Virus record (IMG/VR): IMGVR_UViG_3300035162_000571
Location: 1 to 25,245 of that record
Length of the DNA stretch: 25,245 bases
Direction: 5' to 3' (one strand)
Source of the DNA: a virus
In this document: piece after piece, positions 17,201-24,090 of the stretch
Position numbering within the stretch: position 1 is the stretch's first letter
Layout of the letters: each line of letters begins with the position of its first letter
The notes under the pieces: generated by a model
What the model saw: only the letters and a program-made list of their open reading frames with translations
Told to the model about the DNA's origin: nothing
The model's database searches: none
Made by a program: the position numbers and the translations under genes

Positions 17201-20200
17201 ACAAGGTATCGTTGGTGGATTAGGTATAACACCTACTACTGTTCCTGAAGATGTAGAAGAAGCGGCTGGAACAGAAACTAAAATAGATAATTCTGATATA
17301 CAAGCTGTAGAAAATGAATTTGGCAAAGGAGTTTTAATTACACCAGCTACATCTTTTAATGATGTCAAAGCTGATACAGACCCCATAACAGGTGTTGTCT
17401 TACCTTTAGGTGCTGCACAAAGAGGAGGCTCATATAATAAATGGGAATTAACTCCTGAACAATTTGAAGCAGATAGAAAAATAATTTTAGATAAATTTTA
17501 TAAACTTACTGGTCGTGGAAAAGAAGTTGAAAATATTAAAAGTATAGATGTATTAGAGTGGTTAGTTAAAAATGGACCAACAGAAGACTATAGAGTTATT
17601 GCTAATAGATTATTAGTACAACAAAAAAAATTAAAAAGAATAAATGGCATTGATGGGTATTTTGCAATTGTTAAACAAGGTGCACAAAGATTTGTAGGTA
17701 AAGGTAGAGATTTTGGTTGGCTTGGCGTTTCGTATCCTCCTTTTAGATCAGAGCAATATAATGAAGGTGTTAGTAAACCTTATGGAGATAGTAAGTTAGT
17801 ACAACAAGTATATTTGCGAGACAAGCCAGGTACTCAGTCTGATCCAGGTCAGAATGGTGTAAGTTTTGATACTATGTTGCACGAATTAGTGCATCAAACT
17901 ACACAAGCTGCTACTAATTTTTATGCAGGAGGTAGAGCAACAAAAGAGTCACAACAACTTGTTAAAGATTTAGAAGAAGTTAGAAGATTATTAATAAAAG
18001 AAATAGAAGAAAAAACAGGAATTACTGGTAGTCAAAATTATTATGGTTATATAAATGATGGAGCTGCTAGAAAATTATCAGAAAAATATGGTTCAGATGG
18101 TGCACAAAAAATAGTTTATGCAGCAGCACAGATACAAGAAACTTTAGCTGTTGGATTTACTAATAGATATGCACAAGATTTTATGGATAGTATTCCATAC
18201 AAAGGAACACAAAAAACTTTATGGGATAAATTTACTGAATCAATAAGAAAGTTATTAAGTATACCAGCTAAAAAAGATAGTTTATTTTCTGAGTTTTTAA
18301 GAATAAGCGGAAAACTTACAAAATTATCTAATGCACAATTAGAAGAAATAAAAAGAAATGACATATTTTTTGATACTGGTCCGCCATTGGTATCACCTAC
18401 TTTTTCACGGCAAAGCTTACAACAAGAACTGAGCAGTCTACAGACAGAACTATATAACGCAGAAAGTATAGAGTCTGCGGACAGTAGATATGTAAGTTCA
18501 GAAGTAGGTAATCGTAATGCTAAAAGAGTACAAGATATAAGAGATAAAATTGCACAAGTCAAAGAACAATTAACACAACCAGTTGTACCAGAACAGTTAC
18601 CTTTATTTTCTAGACAAGATAAAACACCTCCAGATTATTTAATACCTAAAAATATTCGTCTTGAGTTTGGTGATTTTGGAAAAATTTCTGACCACCTTGA
18701 CAATAGTAGAAATCCTGGAGATAGAACAAATCCAGGACAACTTAAAACTGACATACTTGAAGTGTTTGAAAAAAATCCTGCTTTATTAGAAAACAGTAAA
18801 GAATTTTTAAGCGAAAGATTTGGAGCAGGAACTTTAAAAAATTTAAGAAATAATATAATTGTATATAGAAATGTAAATATACCTGAAGGTGAAAACATAA
18901 TTAATTATGGACAATATGCGTTTGATGATTTTGCAAGTACAACTTTAGATCATAGACAAGCAATAGAAATAGGTCGTGATATTAATAGAAAAAATAAAAA
19001 TCTTTTACCTGAAATACTAAGATACGAAGTTCCTATAAGTAGCGTGAAAGGTTATATGCCTACACTTTTAGAATCAGTAAGAGAAGAATATCTTTCTAAA
19101 GAACTTGATGCTATCAATAGTAGCATAATTGATGAAAGAGAAGCAGAAGAAGCTTTTCAAGAAGCTGTTGCACTTTATGATTCTTATATTGATGAAGCAG
19201 AAGTTATAGCAGATATAAGAGATATTAAACCTACTTATCAATTTACACCTAAAAATCTTAGAACAGATAGAGAATCATCTATAACTAGAGATGTACCTTT
19301 ATTTTCTAGAGGTAGAAGATTTACAGGCGAAGCTAATACACAAGAAAAAATAGAATTACAAAAGGCTACAGAATTAGTCGAAGAGTTTACTAAAAAAACA
19401 CCAAGGGGTGAGATACCTGTATATAACTTAAATGCTTCTGATGTAGCTTTAAAGGCTGCTTATGATTATATAAATGATCCTAGTGCTCCAACTATTAATG
19501 AGCTACCTAATTACTCTAGGGTAGAAAGAGAAATACCTGAAGAACTACAAGGTGTAGTTAATAGAGGTGGATATGTTCAACCTAGAGCACCTTGGTATGA
19601 CAGATTAATAGATTCAGTTGCTGATCCTACAACTAATATTAAAAAGTTTTTTAAAGATACAAGACAAAACTATGTAGATAAATTAGATAAAGTAGAAAAA
19701 AAATTATTACAAGGAAGTGAAGAATTTGAAGAAGTAAGACTAATAAATAACATTGCTGATACTTCTGCTATAGCTGCTTTAAGATTTGCTGATAAATCTA
19801 GAGGTGTATTTCAAGGATTACTTACAAAAGGTTTTGCTACAGATACAGTTGACGGAGTTGACTCATTAACTAATGTACAAGATTTACAAATAGATACAGT
19901 ATATAACCCATATATTGATGGCAATACAGGAACTGGTGGACTATTACAAATTACAGCACCTTTATTCTCTGACCCATTAGTTGATCTTGAAGGTATATTT
20001 GGTACATATGCCAAACTTAAAAGAGTGCAACAATTTCAAAAAGATAATAGACAAGTTGAATCTCCTTTTACTCAACAAGATTTAGAATTTATTAATAATA
20101 TTGAAGCTAATTATCCTGTTGTTGTAGAGGTTTATAACAACTTTCAAAAATGGAATAATAAATTAGTAGATTTTGCAGAAGCAAAAGGTTTATTAAATTC

Positions 20201-22307
20201 AGAACAAGCTAATGAATGGAGAGAAAAATCAACTTACTATCCTTTCTATAGAGATATGGTTGAAGAAGAAGGTATTTCTGCACCAAGAATAGGTGGTGGT
20301 TCTTTACCTAATAATCCATTAAATATAAAACTTAAAGGTTCTGAAGCAGAAATAGATGTTAATCCATTAGAAGCTATAGCTAGAAATTCTTTATCTATAC
20401 TTACTGCCTCTATGAAAAATGATGGAGCTTTAAAATTAGTAAAAAGTTTAGAAGCTATGGGTGAAGCAGAACTACTAGCACCTAAACAAACTCAAGGTGC
20501 AAATACAATATTTGTTTTTGAAGATGGATTTAAAAAATATTATGACATTGCAGACCCTGAATTATTTCATGGCATAAGAGCATTAGGTGGTGCGGAAGTA
20601 GGTTTTATAACAAAAATACTAGCTATGCCTTCTACTATCCTAAGAGACACAGTTACTCGTGATCCTGGGTTTATAGCAGTAAACTTACTTAGAGATACAC
20701 TATCTGCAACTGTAACATCAGGTGTAAATTTATCTGCTGGAGAAGACGGCTTTACTCCAATGATAGATACCATGAAAAATATGTTTGCTGATATGTCAGA
20801 CTTAGAAAGATTTGGTGTTATTGGTGGTTATGATTTTGCCAATGATGAAGGTGATGTTGTTGATTACATGGCAAGAATAAGAAGACAGCAAGGTCTTACT
20901 TCTGATAATGGTATATCAGCACAAAATGCTTTTTATAAAATTTGGGATGGTCTTGGTGGACTAACAACAAAATCAGACGGAGCTACTCGTAAAGGGGTCT
21001 TTGATGCAGTATATAAACGCATGAAAGGTACTATAGACGAAAGAACAGGTGAGGTTTATACAGAAGCAGCAGCTTTATCTGAAGCAGCCTATCAATCTTT
21101 AGAAGTAATTAACTTTGGTCGTAGAGGACTATCACCAATGTTCAGAGTTGTAACGTCTGCTATACCTTTTTTGAACGCTAGAATTCAAGGTCTTGATCTA
21201 ATATACAGATCGTTTAGAGGTACTTACTCGGCACAAGATAAGTTGCAAGAAGGTGAAACTTTAGATGAACTAAAGAACAGAATATTTAGAAGGACTGCTA
21301 CGAGGGGTGGAATTATTGTAGCCTCCACTATGCTTTACTATCTATTAGTTAGTGACACAGAGGAATATAAAGAAGCCAAGAGAGAACTTAGAGATGACAA
21401 TTGGTTGATACCAACTCCATTTGATTACACATTAAAAATACCTATTCCTTTTGAGATTGGAATGATGTTTAAGGCTATCCCTGAAAGGTTCATAGACCTC
21501 GTTTTAGGGGAGAAAGTGCTTGGAGTTAAGGAATCGGTAGAGAAAGACCCTTTTGAGTCTATAAGAAGGCAAATAGGAACTTCTGCAAACATACCTTTCT
21601 TATCAGGTGACATCAGCATACAAGCAATAAAGCCTTTATTTGAAGCAGTAACTAACAGAAGTGCGTTTACTAATACAGAAATCGTACCCTACTACAAACT
21701 AAAAAGAGAGCCAGGATATCAATCCTCACCACAAACCAATGAGTTAGCTAGACTTATCGGTGAAGCTTTAAATATCTCGCCTACAAAGATTGAGTATGTA
21801 TTGAACGGATATTCAGGAACACTCGGAAGTTATGTGTTGGATATTGTAGATTCACTTACAAGAACTGCGACAGGTTCTCCATACATCCCAAATAATATTT
21901 TTAGTAATCCAACTAACTTCGCACAGTATCCACTAATTAAAAGACTAGTTGTAGATAATAAAAAAATGGGAGGGTTGCAACAACAGTTTTATGAACTGAG
22001 AGGTGAAGTAGATTCAGCCGTACAAACACTCAATAGTTTAAGAAAACAAAGACGTTTTGATGAACTCGGTGCTTACAAGTCTGACGTTAAAGGATTGATG
22101 AATGTGAAAGGCAGAGTTAGAGCAATGGAAAGATACTTGGCTAATTGGAGAAATAAAAGAGACAGGCTTATGCGTAGGACTGATATATCGGTTCTAGTTA
22201 AAGCAGAAATGCTTCAAGAACTAGAAGCAGAAAGAGACAGAAGACTAGCCTTCATTCCTGAGTTGAGGAAGAAAGCTAACGTGCCTATCCTCCAAGGAGG
22301 ACTCTAA
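14211..22307 (+). CDS. Giant polyvalent virion protein: two metallopeptidases, ART-like module, LPD38-like C-terminus
   Basis: 2698 residues. The start has little Shine-Dalgarno signal and lies one base after the previous stop, so re-initiation is likely. Order: a short N-terminal block (VNLPDGRTLKIP, 4-15); helical region with a Gly/Ala-rich hydrophobic segment (about 100-120); linker; unassigned domains (about 345-740); metallopeptidase 1 (HEMIH at 845-849); metallopeptidase 2 (HELVH at 1224-1228); coiled coil (1402-1460); ADP-ribosyltransferase-like module (about 1480-1650); then a long conserved C-terminal part (about 1700-2698) with NFGRRGLSP and PFLNARIQG, which resembles the LPD38 domain of phage polyvalent proteins. 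FSR motifs mark three borders. By analogy with T7 gp16 it is probably ejected with the DNA, delivering enzymes to the host. It is about twice the length of T7 gp16. The gene is certain; the domain functions are predictions. Confidence 0.85.
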   Translation: MQKVNLPDGRTLKIPNDLAPDKRDELANAVKAEYNIDINEGSLGEWLIDKPVSTVRGLSQMIPTAAKGLAGLALGSDSDIVKGISDYQRYVATESPLASDPKYRDTFGTKLAEGAGSLIGFGGAAFAGRKLAAQGIVSDKVGRFGVPGAIAVPMGMGEQVDRLEESRALGETPGRVAEKVAILTGGAIGMSELAPIERLFRSIPKSALKNPTVQELISTRLKSAAATGTAEAFQEMTAGIAQDLTAVGLYSDELSIGDSALEEFTIGGILGASADLFVNSLANRRSVSSQQLKDAEERARDNRTNLESEDKFNKAQEQGTVEEFQQPIIKEKPEIPVPAVVDVLPPDLGVIENPDGQFAVVDYTNLESPVISTHADEVTALRAKNKEQTNYERKKLQVEVDNDVYIMGMPDSGSAKTLGRTILDPNLTQINLSTLIGFDSSLSKDLKKELNKEKTSAYAANTVSEMLENKVEKLQKTSKYLESKGLELKSSFSMPDIKKVLKPKDYNALLESFANHAFTKSEEAGETSIREDKDKVDVSVKNIKAIAEAKNIELDFNDPAVRYAAKQWTGFEDIPKTRNRGAKELFLARIHSLPAFNTKNKFPDFRPRAYTGLDMANFTAAAQNIEFNKDDLLAAGPEGIRNNKEAVDQFVNDLVGSGRARKVEGKNKYEITDDFEYTVARRQEGFNETPDEFRGRLERDRSLGKNKLSDEAITNLVTSEEVRQEKVLPPKELEPKLFNFAETIQEGRTNKFAKELQKKLQAVGLGDTGVVVSNDILSTTTLAKTDAGDIIFDPRVTRPTAKEGAVEGEYDRNTDIIFLSLNAVNPDGTRTDEQILQNLDRVLDHEMIHAFREKDLISEKEYQYLRAEVKRKKVPTEYDSSSKNETFYTRAKRINSGTANNAISRGASKERVEELYIEEAIAEMFRAREFKPVTPKTQSILDKIIEFFKSMGQSMRISGYKDSSEIFADIESGKIGARERGQVRTLRELDRISMAREQGIVGGLGITPTTVPEDVEEAAGTETKIDNSDIQAVENEFGKGVLITPATSFNDVKADTDPITGVVLPLGAAQRGGSYNKWELTPEQFEADRKIILDKFYKLTGRGKEVENIKSIDVLEWLVKNGPTEDYRVIANRLLVQQKKLKRINGIDGYFAIVKQGAQRFVGKGRDFGWLGVSYPPFRSEQYNEGVSKPYGDSKLVQQVYLRDKPGTQSDPGQNGVSFDTMLHELVHQTTQAATNFYAGGRATKESQQLVKDLEEVRRLLIKEIEEKTGITGSQNYYGYINDGAARKLSEKYGSDGAQKIVYAAAQIQETLAVGFTNRYAQDFMDSIPYKGTQKTLWDKFTESIRKLLSIPAKKDSLFSEFLRISGKLTKLSNAQLEEIKRNDIFFDTGPPLVSPTFSRQSLQQELSSLQTELYNAESIESADSRYVSSEVGNRNAKRVQDIRDKIAQVKEQLTQPVVPEQLPLFSRQDKTPPDYLIPKNIRLEFGDFGKISDHLDNSRNPGDRTNPGQLKTDILEVFEKNPALLENSKEFLSERFGAGTLKNLRNNIIVYRNVNIPEGENIINYGQYAFDDFASTTLDHRQAIEIGRDINRKNKNLLPEILRYEVPISSVKGYMPTLLESVREEYLSKELDAINSSIIDEREAEEAFQEAVALYDSYIDEAEVIADIRDIKPTYQFTPKNLRTDRESSITRDVPLFSRGRRFTGEANTQEKIELQKATELVEEFTKKTPRGEIPVYNLNASDVALKAAYDYINDPSAPTINELPNYSRVEREIPEELQGVVNRGGYVQPRAPWYDRLIDSVADPTTNIKKFFKDTRQNYVDKLDKVEKKLLQGSEEFEEVRLINNIADTSAIAALRFADKSRGVFQGLLTKGFATDTVDGVDSLTNVQDLQIDTVYNPYIDGNTGTGGLLQITAPLFSDPLVDLEGIFGTYAKLKRVQQFQKDNRQVESPFTQQDLEFINNIEANYPVVVEVYNNFQKWNNKLVDFAEAKGLLNSEQANEWREKSTYYPFYRDMVEEEGISAPRIGGGSLPNNPLNIKLKGSEAEIDVNPLEAIARNSLSILTASMKNDGALKLVKSLEAMGEAELLAPKQTQGANTIFVFEDGFKKYYDIADPELFHGIRALGGAEVGFITKILAMPSTILRDTVTRDPGFIAVNLLRDTLSATVTSGVNLSAGEDGFTPMIDTMKNMFADMSDLERFGVIGGYDFANDEGDVVDYMARIRRQQGLTSDNGISAQNAFYKIWDGLGGLTTKSDGATRKGVFDAVYKRMKGTIDERTGEVYTEAAALSEAAYQSLEVINFGRRGLSPMFRVVTSAIPFLNARIQGLDLIYRSFRGTYSAQDKLQEGETLDELKNRIFRRTATRGGIIVASTMLYYLLVSDTEEYKEAKRELRDDNWLIPTPFDYTLKIPIPFEIGMMFKAIPERFIDLVLGEKVLGVKESVEKDPFESIRRQIGTSANIPFLSGDISIQAIKPLFEAVTNRSAFTNTEIVPYYKLKREPGYQSSPQTNELARLIGEALNISPTKIEYVLNGYSGTLGSYVLDIVDSLTRTATGSPYIPNNIFSNPTNFAQYPLIKRLVVDNKKMGGLQQQFYELRGEVDSAVQTLNSLRKQRRFDELGAYKSDVKGLMNVKGRVRAMERYLANWRNKRDRLMRRTDISVLVKAEMLQELEAERDRRLAFIPELRKKANVPILQGGL
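16431..17100 (+). other. Metallopeptidase module 1 within the giant protein
   Basis: Residues about 741-963. Strands with IIFDPRV and a typical IIFLSLNAV stretch precede the zinc motif HEMIH at 845-849 (16743-16757). A second acidic helix, YIEEAIAEMF with E918 and E919 at 16962-16967, supplies the likely third zinc ligand, as in gluzincins. An amphipathic tail (ILDKIIEFFKSMG) follows. All residues needed for zinc peptidase activity appear present. Confidence 0.75.
17325..18398 (+). other. Metallopeptidase module 2 within the giant protein
   Basis: Residues about 1039-1396. The zinc motif HELVH is at 1224-1228 (17880-17894); the likely third ligand is E1310 in QETLAVGF (18138-18140). It ends with LWDKFTESIRKLL, the same kind of tail as module 1, so the two are probably distant homologues. 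The pre-catalytic part differs: module 2 has an added N-terminal region with GVSYPPFRSEQY. The DNA is much more AT-rich than the flanks, consistent with separate acquisition. Confidence 0.75.
18402..19313 (+). repeat. Three FSR motifs at module borders of the giant protein
   Basis: The motif (P)(T/LP)(L)FSR(Q/G) occurs at residues 1398-1401 (18402-18413), 1466-1469 (18606-18617) and 1698-1701 (19302-19313). The copies mark the end of metallopeptidase 2, the start of the ADP-ribosyltransferase-like module and the start of the C-terminal region. Copies two and three share PLFSR. Confidence 0.75.
18645..19150 (+). other. Possible ADP-ribosyltransferase-like module
   Basis: Residues about 1479-1646. 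The candidate R-S-E triad is R1553 in IIVYRNV (18867-18869), S1576 in DFASTT (18936-18938) and E1626 in VREEYL (19086-19088). Order and spacing (23 and 50 residues) fit the R-S-E class of mono-ADP-ribosyltransferases. The ExE signature is weak here because the residue two before E1626 is Arg. Treat it as a hypothesis for structure prediction. Confidence 0.4.
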
Positions 22308-22628
22308 TTCTTTTATAAGCTTTTCTTCCTTTAACTGTTTAAGTTTAAAGAAGTCTTTGTGTTGCGGATTGTAAGCAATAAATGTACGAGCATAGAAGCA
22401 GATGTAATCGTTGCTTATCTTAAACTCCTCTCCGTTAGTCTCTATCTCTTTGTTCCACCTGATGCGATTAATGATCGCCCAATGAGAGTAATGCTTCCTA
22501 CCTGTAGCGATAGCTTCTAAAGTATACTCTTCAAACTTCTCATAGACTTGTGGGTTAGCGTTGTGCCAATCCCAAAAGGCTCTCTTTCTTTTCTGCAAAT
22601 CATCTTTCAATTGTTCAACTAACATCAT
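22245..22628 (-). CDS. Conserved-looking small phage protein
   Basis: 127 residues from the ATG at 22628, which has GAGGAG seven bases upstream (22636-22641 on the - strand); an in-frame ATG at 22661 is less likely. The sequence is helical and aromatic, with NPQVYEKFEEYTLEAI, HYSHWAIINRIRWNKE, FKISNDYICFYARTFIAYNP and FFKLKQL. This looks like a recurring small phage protein of unknown function; the Trp/Arg/His-rich core could bind nucleic acid. It overlaps the preceding small gene by 14 bases. Its last 20 codons are antisense to the 3' end of the giant gene. Confidence 0.75.
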   Translation of the reverse strand: MMLVEQLKDDLQKRKRAFWDWHNANPQVYEKFEEYTLEAIATGRKHYSHWAIINRIRWNKEIETNGEEFKISNDYICFYARTFIAYNPQHKDFFKLKQLKEEKLIKELESSLEDRHVSFLPQLRNEG

Positions 22629-22767
22629 TATCAGACTCCTCACATTTTTTACATAACTCATCAGAAAATGCTACTGTTAAATTTTCAAATATTGTCGGCA
22701 TAGCCATAGTAATACTCTTTGGTTTTTCCATGTCACACCCACAAACATCACATATATATCTAGTCAT
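22615..22767 (-). CDS. 50-residue putative zinc-binding protein
   Basis: Too short for usual ORF cut-offs but well supported: it starts at an ATG overlapping the RusA-like stop by eight bases and ends 14 bases inside the next gene, so it fills the gap exactly. Cys residues at 6, 9 and 11 (CDVCGC) and at 39 and 42 (CKKC) form two Cys pairs that could hold one zinc ion as a zinc ribbon. The middle is a hydrophobic strand-like stretch (ITMAMPTIFENLTVAF). The best guess is a small DNA-, RNA- or protein-binding factor of the recombination module. Confidence 0.7.
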   Translation of the reverse strand: MTRYICDVCGCDMEKPKSITMAMPTIFENLTVAFSDELCKKCEESDNDVS

Positions 22768-23161
22768 CCCATACCTCTTTTATTGTTAATCTACAACGAG
22801 GGAACTCTTTATCCACTCCCCCATAAACATAATAAATTTCTTTAATCTGTTTGGAACTATCATCCTCCAGGATTTCAGCTTTGACCAAAGCATCACAAGT
22901 AAACTTATCTATAATAGAACAGGGGTTACTTACATCTACTCTTCTATTACTTTTTGCATAGTAAACGTACTCTAACGTAACAGGATTCTTAAACTTAGGT
23001 TTTAAAGACCACTCATTTAATTCTGCTACCAAATTTTCAGAGTAAATTCTTTTGGCACTAGATAAAATTCTGTAGTGTGCGTTTCTATAATTGTTAAGAT
23101 TAAGAATAAACTTCTTATTTTTAGAATAATAAACTTCCAAAGGAAGGATCATAGTTACCAT
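22760..23161 (-). CDS. rusA: RusA-like Holliday junction resolvase
   Basis: 133 residues. RusA-type enzymes are dimeric, Mg-dependent endonucleases that cut four-way junctions. The family signature is visible: NNYRNAHYR in the N-terminal part (basic, DNA-contacting), then SNRRVDVSN with D76, IIDKFTCDALVKAEIL with D85 and D90, and EDDSSKQIKEI with D100 and D101. These form the acidic active-site cluster. The length matches E. coli RusA (about 120 residues). The start at 23161 has an AGG six bases upstream; the Met at 4 is an alternative. Its neighbours ERF, SSB-like and Ref-like proteins put it in a phage recombination/replication module. The stretch just upstream carries hairpin element 1. 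Confidence 0.85.
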   Translation of the reverse strand: MVTMILPLEVYYSKNKKFILNLNNYRNAHYRILSSAKRIYSENLVAELNEWSLKPKFKNPVTLEYVYYAKSNRRVDVSNPCSIIDKFTCDALVKAEILEDDSSKQIKEIYYVYGGVDKEFPRCRLTIKEVWDD

Positions 23162-23176
23162 CCCAGACCTGCCCTA

Positions 23177-23222
23177 AAAAAAATATTCCTAGTCGCCAGA
23201 AAATACTGGAAGTAACTTCCAC
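23177..23222. promoter_or_regulatory. Hairpin element 1 (shared motif CCTAGTCGC)
   Basis: The 66-base gap between the RusA-like gene and the next gene contains AAATATTCCTAGTCGC, then CCAG-aaaata-CTGG (23196-23209) and TGGAAG-taa-CTTCCA (23207-23221), two small overlapping hairpins. The nine bases CCTAGTCGC (23188-23196) and their AT-rich flanks recur inverted at 24037-24063. On the - strand a weak stem encloses a GCGACT loop. Function is unknown. Confidence 0.5.
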
Positions 23223-23227
23223 TAGTT

Positions 23228-23398
23228 TTACTTTTCAATAAATACCAAAAATCTTTCATCATCTATCTTCACTATTGCTACAACTTCTTTACCCTTAAAC
23301 TTTCTTTCCGCACCTGTAAAAGATTTAGCCTTCACTTCTGTAGTCTCAATTACAAACTGTTCATCTGTGCTATCAAACGTAATTGATTTAAGCTTCAT
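23228..23398 (-). CDS. 56-residue hypothetical protein
   Basis: Short gene that fills the gap between the Ref-like nuclease gene and the RusA-like gene. The ATG at 23398 lies 11 bases inside the 3' end of the nuclease gene and has AAGGA about eight bases upstream. The product is small, basic and strand-rich (MKLKSITFDS, EQFVIETTEVKAKSF, EVVAIVKIDDERFLVFIEK), possibly a single beta-barrel or beta-sheet fold. No family was recognised. The spacing and clean frame make it a real gene. Confidence 0.65.
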   Translation of the reverse strand: MKLKSITFDSTDEQFVIETTEVKAKSFTGAERKFKGKEVVAIVKIDDERFLVFIEK

Positions 23399-23690
23399 CT
23401 ATTATTCCTTTAACTTGATCTAATAATTCTTGTTCTGTTCCGTATCTCTTCTCAAACTCTTTCTTCCAAGGATGCCTACTCACCCACAAGCCATTCATTG
23501 TTCCTTCTCGGTGATGCTGAAAGCACAAAGGCAAAACCAGGAAATGTGCGTTTACCTTAGTCTTGCCTTGAGTATGGTGAATCTCACTCGGTACAAAGTC
23601 GTTACCCTGATTCTTACAGACAATACATCCTATCTGACTGACTCTATTCATGTGTCTCTTTTCATCTGCTGTAGGGTTTCTACCTTTCAC
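23388..23690 (-). CDS. Ref-like HNH nuclease (RecA-dependent nuclease family)
   Basis: 100 residues from a GTG start that overlaps the upstream stop (GTGA). The motif set is that of phage P1 Ref and relatives: PTADEKRHMNRV at the N-terminus, C22 and C25 (GCIVC), H38-H39 (EIHHT), H49, C56 and H59-H60 (LPLCFQHHREG), then FEKRYGTEQELL. The Cys residues should bind structural zinc and the His residues form the HNH metal site. P1 Ref cuts DNA within RecA-bound displacement loops. It is a good partner for the ERF and RusA-like proteins. An in-frame ATG at codon 14 is possible, but the family motif begins before it. Confidence 0.85.
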   Translation of the reverse strand: MKGRNPTADEKRHMNRVSQIGCIVCKNQGNDFVPSEIHHTQGKTKVNAHFLVLPLCFQHHREGTMNGLWVSRHPWKKEFEKRYGTEQELLDQVKGIIDEA

Positions 23691-24022
23691 GCACCATACC
23701 TAGATTGTTCTTTCCTAGCAGAGACTTGCTTAGTCCTCCACTCCTCAAACCCTATCTCTAATCCTTTCAAGTTTACTTTGAGAGCAGACAATCCACCTTT
23801 AGCCACTCCAACTCTAAGCCTAGCTTCATATAACTCGTCTGAAGCTTCTGCGTAAGTTTCTTGTGCTGATGTTGTTTTGATTCCCTCTGCCAAAGCTTTT
23901 AACTTTAACTGTGCTTGTAGTTTTTTTACTTGTGCTTCACGCTTGTAAACTTCGTACTCGGTTTTTTCTATTGGAGAAGCAAGTTCTCTAATTTGATGCA
24001 TCCAACTTTCTTGTTGTTCCAT
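23687..24022 (-). CDS. Small coiled-coil phage protein
   Basis: 111 residues, almost entirely helical and highly charged, with heptad-like spacing (YEVYKREAQVKKLQAQLKLK and ELYEARLRVGVAKGGLSAL) and a conserved-looking C-terminal FEEWRTKQVSARKEQSR. GGGAGAG at 24029-24035 is the ribosome binding site. It is joined to the Ref-like nuclease by a GTGA overlap. I do not recognise the family. The position suggests an accessory factor of the nuclease or of single-strand DNA handling. Confidence 0.7.
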   Translation of the reverse strand: MEQQESWMHQIRELASPIEKTEYEVYKREAQVKKLQAQLKLKALAEGIKTTSAQETYAEASDELYEARLRVGVAKGGLSALKVNLKGLEIGFEEWRTKQVSARKEQSRYGA

Positions 24023-24036
24023 AAATTTCTCTCCCG

Positions 24037-24083
24037 TTTTCCTGCGACTAGGAAAATATTTTCTCTCGCAGCTCCAGGCTGCG
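24037..24083. promoter_or_regulatory. Hairpin element 2, leader of the coiled-coil gene
   Basis: The 68-base gap holds three possible stems. TTTTCCT-gcgact-AGGAAAA (24037-24056) contains the inverted copy of CCTAGTCGC. CGCAGC-tccag-GCTGCG (24067-24083) is a perfect 6-bp GC-rich stem followed by T-rich sequence on the + strand. CTGCGA (24042-24047) can also pair with TCGCAG (24066-24071), which would exclude the second stem. This could be a processing signal, an attenuator or a DNA protein-binding site. Confidence 0.5.
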
Positions 24084-24090
24084 TCATTTT

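Noticed and set aside
23430-23855. 141-codon open frame on the + strand
   Set aside because: It is antisense to the Ref-like and coiled-coil genes, which have clear motifs and ribosome binding sites. Its product is Ser/Thr/Leu-rich without any pattern.
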